Source of the DNA: Vibrio amylolyticus
GTDB lineage: Bacteria > Pseudomonadota > Gammaproteobacteria > Enterobacterales > Vibrionaceae
NCBI RefSeq assembly: GCF_023145695.1
Contig: NZ_JAJHVV010000005.1
Span: forward strand, 307,315 to 371,314
Direction: 5' to 3'
Length of the DNA: 64,000 nt
Under the pieces are notes generated by a model. That model did no database searches. It was not told where the DNA came from and saw only the letters and a list, made by a program, of their open reading frames with translations. A program made the position numbers and the translations under genes. Shown here one piece after another: positions 9,921 to 18,174 of this stretch (the stretch's first letter is position 1; each line of letters opens with the position of its first letter).

Positions 9921-10238
9921 ATGAATAACCCTAAAGTTTTCGTACTCTTACTTGCCGTTACTTCGTTACTTTTATTCGGGCTACTAAAATATCAAGAATC
10001 TATTAGATTAGATTCACATGCTACAGGGATCGTATCAGCGTTGATCTCTGATAATACATTAACTCAATCTATTGACGGGCATCGACGATTCTTGACCGTA
10101 ACAATTAATAACCAACCTCCTATCGTTCTTACGGTGCCACCAACGACACAGTGTAACGTAGGTGATACCGTACAGTTATCGTCTACTAAAACTCTCTTTT
10201 CTTCTCAAACACAGTATAAATTTGTTTCGTGCCAATAA
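9921..10238 (+). CDS. Small membrane-anchored hypothetical protein
   Basis: 105-aa protein with one N-terminal hydrophobic segment (about residues 5-22) and a small beta-rich periplasmic domain ending in a two-Cys region (TQCNVGD and FVSCQ), which could form a disulfide. No family recognised. ATG 9921 is preferred over TTG 9912, though neither has a good RBS. It lies directly after the LruC-operon terminator hairpin and before sseA, so it may have its own weak promoter or be read through. Moderate confidence that it is expressed. Confidence 0.6.
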   Translation: MNNPKVFVLLLAVTSLLLFGLLKYQESIRLDSHATGIVSALISDNTLTQSIDGHRRFLTVTINNQPPIVLTVPPTTQCNVGDTVQLSSTKTLFSSQTQYKFVSCQ

Positions 10239-10297
10239 GTTTGGTTACGAGTTCATCTAAAACTATTAGGTCATCGATACCGCTATAAGGAAATTTT

Positions 10298-11125
10298 ATG
10301 TCGCCGCTAGTTACCGCCAAATGGCTATCTGAACATATTGAAGATACCAATCTTATTGTTCTTGATTGCAGTATCGAGTTTAAAATCCCAGCAGAAACTG
10401 AAAAAGATACGGTAAACAAGATCCCTAACTCACTTCGTTTTGATTACGATAAGAGCTTTTGTGATGCCTCTAATCCTCTACCCCACATGATGCCTTCACA
10501 AGAACGCTTCAACTCGTTAGCTGTTGAATTAGGACTACGAAATGACTCTACTATCGTGGTATACGATAACAGCGGTACATTTGCTTCACCTAGAGCATGG
10601 ATGATGCTAAAAGCGATGGGTCATAAAGACGTCTATGTATTAGACGGAGGTTTGACTGAATGGAAAAAAGAGAGTTTACCAGTCACTGACCATTACGCTG
10701 AACCAAAATCCAACGGTGACTTTAAAGGTTCATTGAACATAAATTCTTTCATTAACGCACAAACAACACTTAACGCTATCGATGACACTACAAGCTTAAC
10801 TGTAGATGCAAGAGGATTAGCTCGCTTTAATGGTGAAGTGAAAGAGCCTAGATCAGGCGTTAGAAGCGGCCATATTCCCAACTCAGTGTGTCAGCCATTC
10901 GCCGAATTAATGGAAGGACATAAACTGAAATCGACAGAAGAACTAAAAACAATCCTTAATAATTCAATTGACCCTAATAAAGAGAATTACATATTCAGTT
11001 GTGGCTCGGGCGTGACGGCTTGCATCGTGCTTTTAGCATGTGAGCTCGTAGGTTATGAGAATCTATCGGTATACGATGGTTCGTGGACAGAATGGGGACA
11101 ACGCAGCGACCTTCCTATCGCATAG
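10298..11125 (+). CDS. sseA: 3-mercaptopyruvate/thiosulfate sulfurtransferase (SseA-like)
   Basis: Two-domain rhodanese of 275 aa that transfers sulfur from 3-mercaptopyruvate or thiosulfate to a thiol or cyanide. The N-terminal rhodanese-like domain contains VVYDNSGTFASPRAWMML. The C-terminal catalytic domain carries Cys235 in the loop CGSGVTAC; that CGSGVT pattern favours mercaptopyruvate over thiosulfate in this family. An AAGGAA RBS precedes ATG 10298. It appears monocistronic, closed by a hairpin at 11156-11201. Specificity is inferred from the loop only. Confidence 0.88.
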   Translation: MSPLVTAKWLSEHIEDTNLIVLDCSIEFKIPAETEKDTVNKIPNSLRFDYDKSFCDASNPLPHMMPSQERFNSLAVELGLRNDSTIVVYDNSGTFASPRAWMMLKAMGHKDVYVLDGGLTEWKKESLPVTDHYAEPKSNGDFKGSLNINSFINAQTTLNAIDDTTSLTVDARGLARFNGEVKEPRSGVRSGHIPNSVCQPFAELMEGHKLKSTEELKTILNNSIDPNKENYIFSCGSGVTACIVLLACELVGYENLSVYDGSWTEWGQRSDLPIA

Positions 11126-11155
11126 ACCCCTTCAATACACTCGTTTTAAAATGTG

Positions 11156-11205
11156 AAAGCCGTTCTACTACCCTATAATACGAAGGTTATAGAACGGCTT
11201 TGTCG
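11156..11205 (+). terminator. Terminator-like hairpin after sseA
   Basis: AAAGCCGTTCTA / TAGAACGGCTTT, 12-bp perfect stem with a 22-base loop, between convergent genes. The trailing T run is short on both strands. Confidence 0.6.
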
Positions 11206-11227
11206 GCACTAAGCTGAACTTAACAAA

Positions 11228-11908
11228 CTATTTGTACTTGTCTTGAACATACTTTTTGCTGACATCAACAATAGCGACATCTTTAAAGAAACTACGACCT
11301 AATAAGATCGGATACGTCATATGACCTCGATCTGTAAGAGTAAATTCAGTTTTCTCTTTTAAATCACCAACCTGTACCCATGCAACGATAACAGGACGCT
11401 TAACTGACTCTTCACTGTTAGATTGACGAACCTTAACCCAGCGTTGAATAGGAAGTGCAATCTCTTTACTCAGATCCTTGCCCATATCTAGCTTAAATTT
11501 AACCCAGTCTTTTCCATCTCGCTCAAATTGAACGATGTCTTGTGCATTGACAGAAGATGTCGTAGCGCCAGTATCGACTCTCGCCTTAAAACTTTGTTGT
11601 AAACCCGGTATATAAACCCACTCTTGATCACCAAGAATCAACTTGCCATCTTCCGTTTTCTTTGGCTCTGGTTTTGGTTTTTCTACTGGTTTAGTCTCAG
11701 GTTCAACCGGTTTCTCTTCAGGCTTAGCTTCTGGTTCAGCTGTCTCAACCGTTTCAGGGTCAACGACTTCAGGTGTTTCCACCTCAGGTTTTTCAATTGG
11801 GTTAACAGGCTCTGGCATTGTTTCCTTATCCATCTGACCTGTTGTTGAACAAGCGGTTAACCCTACACTTAACATGATCATTAGAATGATCTTATTTTGT
11901 TTTTTCAT
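11228..11908 (-). CDS. Retropepsin-like (RimB / 'ATP-dependent zinc protease') lipoprotein
   Basis: 226-aa lipoprotein. Signal peptide with lipobox LTAC (Cys20), then a Pro/Glu/Lys-rich linker of about 65 residues, probably a spacer to reach from the membrane, then the folded domain from about residue 88. That domain carries ARVDTGATTSSV with candidate catalytic Asp112 and ends in YPILLGRSFF, the pattern of the family PF05618. The family is named as a zinc protease in databases but looks like a retropepsin-type aspartic fold. ATG 11908 is preferred over TTG 11920. It lies just downstream of the aminotransferase gene on the same strand (15 bp gap), so the two may share a transcript. Confidence 0.85.
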   Translation of the reverse strand: MKKQNKIILMIMLSVGLTACSTTGQMDKETMPEPVNPIEKPEVETPEVVDPETVETAEPEAKPEEKPVEPETKPVEKPKPEPKKTEDGKLILGDQEWVYIPGLQQSFKARVDTGATTSSVNAQDIVQFERDGKDWVKFKLDMGKDLSKEIALPIQRWVKVRQSNSEESVKRPVIVAWVQVGDLKEKTEFTLTDRGHMTYPILLGRSFFKDVAIVDVSKKYVQDKYK

Positions 11909-11923
11909 AATAGGCCCCAATAA

Positions 11924-13108
11924 TTAGTTAGCGACTTGAGCGATTGCGCTAGCAACATAGGCAATGTGATTTTCTGAAAGCCCTGCTATGTTGATTCGAC
12001 CATCACCAACACCATAAATACCATACTGCTCTCGTAGTGTCGCCATTTGATCAGCACTAAAACCGAGTACAGTGAACATGCCTTTATGCTGCTCGATAAA
12101 ATCAAACTGCTCCGTTCCATGAGTAGTTCTAAATTCATTACATAGACTTGTTCTTAAACTCAGCAGTCGTTGTTGCATTTCGCTAAGTTCCGACTTCCAA
12201 ACCTGAGTAAGTTTTTCATCATTCAAAATCGTTTTTACTAACGCAGCTCCGTGATCAGGCGGCATGGTGTAAGTTGAACGAGCAAGTGTAAGCAGTTTAC
12301 CCTTTGCGTTATTTACATCTTTAGCTGACTTACCGACAACAATGGCGGCACCAGTCCTCTCACGGTATAAGCCAAAGTTCTTAGAACAAGACGTCGTGAT
12401 GAGCATTTCTTCAACGTTATCTGCCATATAACGTAAACCTTTTGCATCTTCTTCTAAGCCATCACCAAACCCTTGGTAAGCGATATCGACAAAAGGAATA
12501 AAACCATTTTTCTGAGAAAGCTCAGTAATTGCCTGCCACGCAGCGAAATCAATATCCGCACCTGTTGGGTTATGGCAACAGCCATGCAAAAGAACAACAT
12601 CATTCGGGCCCGCTAGCGCTAACTCAGCCAGCATCTTTCCACTATCAACCTGTTTTGTCACAGGGCTAAAATAACTGTAGTGCTTAACCTTTAATCCTGC
12701 CGCTTCCATAACGGGTTTATGGTTCACATAGCTTGGATTAGAAATCCAAATAGTTGTATCTGGTTGTGCAAGCTTCATTAAGTCACCGAGCATACGTAAT
12801 GCTCCGCTGGCTCCTGGTGTTTGAATGGTTGCAACTCGGTCCATAGCCGATGTACCAGACAAAAGAAGATCAGTCATAGATGCGTTGAATTCTTCACAGC
12901 CAGCCAAACCAACATAAGCTTTGGTTTGCTGCGTTTCTACGACGATATCTTGAGCTTGTTTGATTGCAGCCATAATTGGGGTTTCCCCCTGGCTGTTACG
13001 ATAGACGCCAATGCCTAAGTCAACTTTGTCAGGACGTGCATCTTGACGGTAAGCAATGGATAGAGAAAGAATGGGATCTAATGTTGGTTCTGATAAGTGT
13101 GAGAACAT
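11924..13108 (-). CDS. Aspartate/aromatic aminotransferase (AspC/TyrB family)
   Basis: PLP-dependent class I aminotransferase, 394 aa, using 2-oxoglutarate with aspartate or aromatic amino acids. Features: N-terminal DLGIGVYRNSQGETP, cofactor-binding HGCCHNPTGAD, FVDIAYQGFGDG, and the PLP lysine in TTSCSKNFGLYRERTGA. ATG 13108 (MFSHL) is chosen over GTG 13117 because it matches the start of E. coli AspC. It cannot be assigned to AspC or TyrB from sequence alone; the family overlaps in substrate range. It is followed by the retropepsin-like lipoprotein gene. Confidence 0.92.
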   Translation of the reverse strand: MFSHLSEPTLDPILSLSIAYRQDARPDKVDLGIGVYRNSQGETPIMAAIKQAQDIVVETQQTKAYVGLAGCEEFNASMTDLLLSGTSAMDRVATIQTPGASGALRMLGDLMKLAQPDTTIWISNPSYVNHKPVMEAAGLKVKHYSYFSPVTKQVDSGKMLAELALAGPNDVVLLHGCCHNPTGADIDFAAWQAITELSQKNGFIPFVDIAYQGFGDGLEEDAKGLRYMADNVEEMLITTSCSKNFGLYRERTGAAIVVGKSAKDVNNAKGKLLTLARSTYTMPPDHGAALVKTILNDEKLTQVWKSELSEMQQRLLSLRTSLCNEFRTTHGTEQFDFIEQHKGMFTVLGFSADQMATLREQYGIYGVGDGRINIAGLSENHIAYVASAIAQVAN

Positions 13109-13262
13109 GAAAGTCACAACCCTTTGAAATTCAGTGTAATGACATCACGTTAACATTAGATTCATCAAAATCGAAGCGATATTTTAATGGTTTGTTAAAT
13201 CAATAATGCTCACTTAAAAATTTCTTTGCTAAAGCCGATTATTCGACTAAATTTCATGCTTC

Positions 13263-13733
13263 TTATAGATCGCTAAATGTATGTATAATTTGGTTACTGC
13301 TCCCTCGCCACTTCAAACAAGGATCGTAATTGTCTTGCTCGAACTTCCCATCAATCAACGTATCTATGTAAGGTAATAGCTGCTTTTGATGGTCGTCTAG
13401 CTCATTCAGCTCGTATCCAGTCCAAAGCCAAATATCTTTGTTCGGACACTCTCGTTTCACACGTTTAACTAGCCTCAATACATCAGCCACATTAGCTGGG
13501 TGCATTGGGTCGCCACCAGATAGCGACAACCCTCTTCTCTTAATGCGAGTGTCCATTAGGTCAGCAATAATTTGATCGGCAAGTTCTTGAGTGAATAGAT
13601 GACCAGAATCAAGACGTTGTGTTGATTGGTTATAACACCCTTTACACTGGTGCACACAACCAGAAACAAACAGTGTGCAGCGTGTACCTGGGCCATTAAC
13701 CACATCAATAGGATGATATTGGTGATAATTCAT
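13263..13733 (-). CDS. nrdG: Anaerobic ribonucleotide reductase-activating protein NrdG
   Basis: Radical-SAM iron-sulfur enzyme that generates the glycyl radical on NrdD. The 156-aa protein has the short activase form, with the cluster-binding CxxxCxxC at Cys26, Cys30 and Cys33 (GCVHQCKGCYN) and the SAM-interaction tract LSGGDPM. It lies 45 bp downstream of nrdD on the same strand, the standard operon order. Confidence 0.96.
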   Translation of the reverse strand: MNYHQYHPIDVVNGPGTRCTLFVSGCVHQCKGCYNQSTQRLDSGHLFTQELADQIIADLMDTRIKRRGLSLSGGDPMHPANVADVLRLVKRVKRECPNKDIWLWTGYELNELDDHQKQLLPYIDTLIDGKFEQDNYDPCLKWRGSSNQIIHTFSDL

Positions 13734-13778
13734 TGCTAAAAGTACCGATCAATTATAAATAACTAACGAGTTGCTTCG

Positions 13779-15899
13779 TTATAAGTGCTTAACACGGCGT
13801 TTAACTTCTTCTTGCTTACCGAAGTTAAATGGACGCGCATCTGGTGAGCCTAAGTAGCCGCACACACGGCGAGTCACTGATACCTTAGTTGAGTCATGGT
13901 TTCCACATTTAGGGCAAGTGAAGCCTTTACTTGTACAATCAAATTCACCATTAAAACCACATTCGTAGCACTCATCAATCGGCGTATTGGTACCGTAATA
14001 TGGCACTCGGCTATAGCTGTAGTCCCATACATTTTCTAGCGCTTCTATGTTGTTCTGCATATTAGGAAACTCGCCATAGCAGATGAAGCCACCAGAAGAG
14101 ATTGGTGGATAAGGTAATTCGAAGTCAATCTTATCGTATGGGTTCACTTTCTTTTGAACGTCTAAGTGGAAACTGTTGGTGTAATAGCCACGATCAGTCA
14201 CCCCTTCGATCACGCCAAACTCTTTCGTATCGATACGACAGAAACGGCTACATAAATTTTCACTTGGCGTTGCATAAAGACTAAACGCGTAACCTGTCTC
14301 TTCAGTCCACAGATTTACTTGCTCTTTAAGGTACTTAACAATATCTAATGCTTTTTGGCGTAATTCTTCGTTATCGTATACATGCTTTTCTGATCCATAT
14401 AGAGCGGTAATCATTTCGTGGATACCGATGTAACCTAGTGAAATAGACGCACGGCCATTTTTGAAAATATCAGCAATTGAATCATCCGCTTTTAGACGAA
14501 CACCGCACGCTCCTTCCATATACAGGATTGGTGCAACGCGAGCTTTCACATTTTCAAGACGACTAATACGCGTTTCTAGCGCTCGACGAGCAAGTTTTAA
14601 CTTCTCATCCAATAGTGCGTAGAACGTATCGATAGAGCCATTGGCTTTTAGCGCAATTCTTGGCAGATTCAGGCTAACTACACCAAGATTGTTACGACCT
14701 TCATGAACAAGTTCGCCATTTTCTTCGTAGGTACCTAAGAAACTACGACAGCCCATAGGGGTTTTGAATGAACCGGTAACTTCAACGACTTTGCCGTAAT
14801 TTAAGATGTCCGGATACATACGCTTAGACGCACATTCAAGAGCTAATTGCTTAATGTCGTAACTAGGATCGCCTGACTGGTGGTTCAGGCCGTCTTTAAT
14901 AGCAAACACAAGTTTTGGGAACACTGCGGTTTTCGCATTTTTACCTAGGCCTGCAATTCGGTTTTTAAGAATCGACTGCTGAATAAGTCGAGACGCCCAG
15001 CTAGTACCTAAGCCAAAACCGAATGTCACAAATGGAGTCTGTCCATTTGCAGTGTGGAGTGTGTTTACTTCGTATTCCAAAGATTGGAATGCGTCATAAC
15101 ACTCTTTTTCTGTACGAGCATTCGCAAACGCTTCAGGCTCTGGAATATCCCATTCTTTCGCTATTTCTAAGTGTTTTTCATAACTGGTTTTGACATAAGG
15201 TTCTAGCACTTCATCAATACGGTTTATCGTCGTTCCACCATATATATGGCTAGCAACCTGAGCAATGATTTGCGCCGTGACAGCAGTAGCGGTTGAAATT
15301 GATTTCGGTGTATCAATCTCTGCATTACCCATTTTAAAACCATGCGTTAACATGCCTTTAAGATCAATAAGCATACAGTTAAACATTGGGAAAAATGGTG
15401 CGTAATCTAAGTCATGGTAGTGAATATCGCCTTCTTCATGAGCTTGTACGATATCACGCGGTAAGATGTGTGTTTTCGCATAATGCTTTGCAACAATACC
15501 CGCTAACAAATCGCGCTGAGTCGGAATAACTTTTCCGTCTTTGTTAGCATTTTCATTGATTAAATCAACGTTGCTCTCTTCAATAAGACCTTCGATCTCT
15601 TGTGTCAAAGCACTTTGTTTTTCGCGTGCAATATCTCGATCATGTCTGTACTCAATATAACCACGTGCAAGCGCTTTATACGGCCCTTGCATGAGTTCGT
15701 TCTCGACGAGCATTTGGATTTCAGAGATATGGACTTCATCGTGATCTTTAAGCTTAAGCTCAACAGCCAATGCTACATTAAGTGCATAGATAGCAATTTC
15801 TTTGTCTACATTTTCCGCTGCACTTTCCACTGCTGCTTGAATGCGATCCCTGCTGAACGGAGCTCTTGAGCCGTCACGTTTGATTACGATTGGTTTCAC
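13779..15899 (-). CDS. nrdD: Anaerobic ribonucleoside-triphosphate reductase NrdD
   Basis: Class III reductase making dNTPs without oxygen. The 706-aa length is close to E. coli's 712. The N-terminal ATP-cone (about 1-95, KRDGSRAPFSRDRI) gives allosteric control. The C-terminal zinc site is CYECGFNGEFDC and CPKCG. The glycyl-radical loop RVCGYLGSPDARPF places the radical glycine at about residue 684. The start is GTG 15899 with GGGGAA upstream. The upstream region has two NrdR boxes and an FNR site, so expression should rise when oxygen and dNTP supply fall. Confidence 0.97.
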   Translation of the reverse strand: MKPIVIKRDGSRAPFSRDRIQAAVESAAENVDKEIAIYALNVALAVELKLKDHDEVHISEIQMLVENELMQGPYKALARGYIEYRHDRDIAREKQSALTQEIEGLIEESNVDLINENANKDGKVIPTQRDLLAGIVAKHYAKTHILPRDIVQAHEEGDIHYHDLDYAPFFPMFNCMLIDLKGMLTHGFKMGNAEIDTPKSISTATAVTAQIIAQVASHIYGGTTINRIDEVLEPYVKTSYEKHLEIAKEWDIPEPEAFANARTEKECYDAFQSLEYEVNTLHTANGQTPFVTFGFGLGTSWASRLIQQSILKNRIAGLGKNAKTAVFPKLVFAIKDGLNHQSGDPSYDIKQLALECASKRMYPDILNYGKVVEVTGSFKTPMGCRSFLGTYEENGELVHEGRNNLGVVSLNLPRIALKANGSIDTFYALLDEKLKLARRALETRISRLENVKARVAPILYMEGACGVRLKADDSIADIFKNGRASISLGYIGIHEMITALYGSEKHVYDNEELRQKALDIVKYLKEQVNLWTEETGYAFSLYATPSENLCSRFCRIDTKEFGVIEGVTDRGYYTNSFHLDVQKKVNPYDKIDFELPYPPISSGGFICYGEFPNMQNNIEALENVWDYSYSRVPYYGTNTPIDECYECGFNGEFDCTSKGFTCPKCGNHDSTKVSVTRRVCGYLGSPDARPFNFGKQEEVKRRVKHL

Positions 15900-15943
15900 T
15901 ACTTCCCCTTACCCTAAGCATACTCACAGACTTATCCACAAAC

Positions 15944-15959
15944 ACACTATATAGGGTGA
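15944..15959. promoter_or_regulatory. NrdR box 1
   Basis: ACACTATATAGGGTGA matches the NrdR consensus acaCwAtATaTwGtgt with few mismatches. Its partner box starts 31 bp away, about three helical turns, the spacing known for paired NrdR sites. Confidence 0.85.
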
Positions 15960-15974
15960 TTAAATAACCGAATA

Positions 15975-15990
15975 ACACTATATATTGTGG
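15975..15990. promoter_or_regulatory. NrdR box 2
   Basis: ACACTATATATTGTGG is a near-perfect NrdR box. Together with box 1 it should mediate repression of nrdDG by the ATP/dATP-sensing repressor NrdR. Confidence 0.88.
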
Positions 15991-16021
15991 TGTATTTAAC
16001 AAAAAGCACCAACCAGAAGTA

Positions 16022-16035
16022 TTGATTTGGATCAA
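16022..16035. promoter_or_regulatory. FNR site upstream of nrdDG
   Basis: TTGAT-TTGG-ATCAA is a perfect FNR consensus (TTGAT-N4-ATCAA), 122-136 bp upstream of the nrdD start. Anaerobic activation of nrdDG by FNR is known in E. coli. The adjacent divergent gene at 16194 could also be influenced. Confidence 0.85.
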
Positions 16036-16193
16036 GAAAACGTGAGGCCTGTTCAAGATCAATTCGATCTTTTCTTCTCACTTCTCACTTAGAAAAGAAA
16101 CGATGAAATATGTATGTTTTATGAAAATCACACTTGATTTTTTTATAACACTGATAGAATAAAGGCTCGGCTAAAATTGATAGAAGCTATTGC

Positions 16194-17084
16194 ATGTTCA
16201 CTAACCATTTATTAAAAATATTCGTCACAAGCTTGCTTTTTGTCACATGTTCAAGTTCGGCCAACACCAACTTAAAAGTCATGACATGGAATATAGAGTG
16301 GCTCACTTCTGCCCCCAACCCATCAATGGTTCCCTCACATCGGTCAAACGCCGATTTTTCACAGCTCAACCAATACTTTTCTCAAATATCGCCTGATATT
16401 CTGAGTTTTCAAGAAGTGAATGATCTTGACGCCATTAAGCATGTGGTTGGGAGTAACTATACAATATGGTTGTCACAGCGGTCGTGGGAAGAAAATAGAA
16501 AGCATCAATTTGTTCAAACAAATCAATATACGGGGTTTGCCGTTAATAAAGCACTCAGCGTGACACGTATGGCAGATCTTCGTTTAGAGCACAGCCCTAC
16601 AAGTAAGCTGCGCTTTGCCACCTATATAGTGGTAGAGCCTGACAGTGAACAACCGGTTCATATGCTTGCCATACATTTAAAGGCCGGATGTCATGCAGCC
16701 TACCGAAACAGCAAAAATTGTCGACGACTTAAACAGCAATCCTACATATTGCAGCAATGGATATTAGACCGAGAACTCGATAATGACCTATATGTGATAG
16801 CGGGAGATTTCAATCACAACCTCAGTTACCCAAACGATTGGATGTGGGCATTGTTGAGCAGTGGTAACAATGCTGTGTTAGCGAGCAAAAAGGCTAAGGC
16901 GACGTGTTTAGTAAAGTCCAAGCGAGAACCGAATAAAACGTATCAATACAAATCACTGATCGATCATATAGTGGTGAGTGACCATGTTCTGTTTACTGAT
17001 GCAAAGCAAGTCGAATTTAAAAAAGAGCACGTTCTAAATTACAATCTGAGCGATCACTGCCCCGTTACTCTACACATTCAATAA
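16194..17084 (+). CDS. Exported endonuclease/exonuclease/phosphatase (EEP) family protein
   Basis: 296-aa EEP-fold hydrolase with a signal peptide (about residues 1-23, ...CSSSANTN). Conserved metal and catalytic tracts are MTWNIEWL, LSFQEVND, IHLKAGCHA, AGDFNHN and SDHCPVT. A DNase or phosphodiesterase role in the periplasm or outside the cell is likely, but substrates vary widely in this family. ATG 16194 has no strong RBS. Divergent from nrdD, sharing a 294-bp regulatory gap. Confidence 0.85.
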   Translation: MFTNHLLKIFVTSLLFVTCSSSANTNLKVMTWNIEWLTSAPNPSMVPSHRSNADFSQLNQYFSQISPDILSFQEVNDLDAIKHVVGSNYTIWLSQRSWEENRKHQFVQTNQYTGFAVNKALSVTRMADLRLEHSPTSKLRFATYIVVEPDSEQPVHMLAIHLKAGCHAAYRNSKNCRRLKQQSYILQQWILDRELDNDLYVIAGDFNHNLSYPNDWMWALLSSGNNAVLASKKAKATCLVKSKREPNKTYQYKSLIDHIVVSDHVLFTDAKQVEFKKEHVLNYNLSDHCPVTLHIQ

Positions 17085-17139
17085 TTTGCGGTTATCCGAC
17101 AACAACAATAACCACAAACGCGTCGTATAAAGAGAGACG

Positions 17140-18174
17140 TTACGGTGAAACGACCACCTCTTCGCCTTCAACGAGTCCTTTTCGTACTCTACCATTTTCA
17201 CCTAATTGTACTAACCTACGGGAAACGTATTCTCCATTCCACACGTTGACATAGTCTAGCTGGCCGATTTTCATCACTGAAGCCATCGGAACGCGCAATA
17301 TGTCTCTATGGCCCACGTCTACGTTCAGCTTCGCGTACATACCAGGATAGACATCCTCAACTAGGTCTAAATCAAGTTTAATTTTGTAGCTTCGTGAGCG
17401 ACTGTCAGCCGACGGGGTGATTTCACTCACTTTTGCATAGGTATTGATTGAGCTAGACGGTAATTCTACGTTCAACTTTTCACCTAATTCAATCGAGGAC
17501 ATAGTTGACTCTGCAATGTACGCTTCTACTTGTAACTTTGTCGGTTGGTATAAAGATACCAACAAATTGCCTGGAGAAGCTGTGTCACCAACATTGATCG
17601 GTTTTTGAGTGATAACCCCCGAAAAAGGGGCGCTAATTATACTAAATCCAAAGGTCGTTTGTGCTTCAGATACTGCGGCTTTTGTCTGGTTGAAGTTGGC
17701 TTTTGCGGTTTGAAGTTGGCTTTCAGCGTTATCAAAATTCGCTTGTGATACCAATTTCTTTTGAAGCAGTTCTTTGGAACGAACATACTCTTTTCGCGCA
17801 GCATTCAGCTTCGCCTGCGCGCCCGACAAAGCTTGCTCAGTTTGGACGACCCGTGCATCGAGATCATCACTATCAAGGCGCATAAGAATATCTCCTTGAT
17901 TCACATTATCACCCACTTCAACCAGCACTTCAGCCACTCGTGCCGTTAACCTTGCTGATATATCGGTACGGTGTTTCGCAATGACCACCCCAGAGAATTC
18001 GCGTGAAATCGGCTCTGCCTTTGCCGCAAGGGTAATGGTGTTAGGCGGTGACATTTGGGTACTGTTCATCACCCTGTGCTCTTGGGGTACTTTATCCTCA
18101 AACCTGCCTGCCATATAAAGGAATAGCAACGCCAAAAAAGAAAATAGGATGACACCAAGCCATTTATTGTTCAT
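17140..18174 (-). CDS. RND efflux periplasmic adaptor (membrane fusion protein)
   Basis: 344-aa HlyD/AcrA-type adaptor. One N-terminal membrane segment (about residues 5-22), split barrel-sandwich (VLVEVGDNVNQGDILMRLD near 85-105; ISAPFSGVITQKPINVGDTA), a coiled-coil hairpin between them (ALSGAQAKLNAARKEYVRS), and a beta-barrel. AAGAAGGAA six bases before ATG 18174 sets the start; it overlaps the 3' end of the permease gene by 11 bp, so it is translationally coupled and is the last gene of the ArsR-led operon. No outer-membrane channel gene is present, so a shared TolC-type partner is expected. Confidence 0.9.
   Translation of the reverse strand: MNNKWLGVILFSFLALLFLYMAGRFEDKVPQEHRVMNSTQMSPPNTITLAAKAEPISREFSGVVIAKHRTDISARLTARVAEVLVEVGDNVNQGDILMRLDSDDLDARVVQTEQALSGAQAKLNAARKEYVRSKELLQKKLVSQANFDNAESQLQTAKANFNQTKAAVSEAQTTFGFSIISAPFSGVITQKPINVGDTASPGNLLVSLYQPTKLQVEAYIAESTMSSIELGEKLNVELPSSSINTYAKVSEITPSADSRSRSYKIKLDLDLVEDVYPGMYAKLNVDVGHRDILRVPMASVMKIGQLDYVNVWNGEYVSRRLVQLGENGRVRKGLVEGEEVVVSP

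Noticed and set aside
11624..11848. Open plus-strand frames opposite the retropepsin-like lipoprotein
   Set aside because: They mirror the repetitive Pro/Glu/Lys-rich linker on the minus strand; no RBS or family resemblance.
16052..16075. Second FNR site next to the first at nrdDG
   Set aside because: The sequence has GATC and TTCAAG elements but not TTGAT-N4-ATCAA; too many mismatches.
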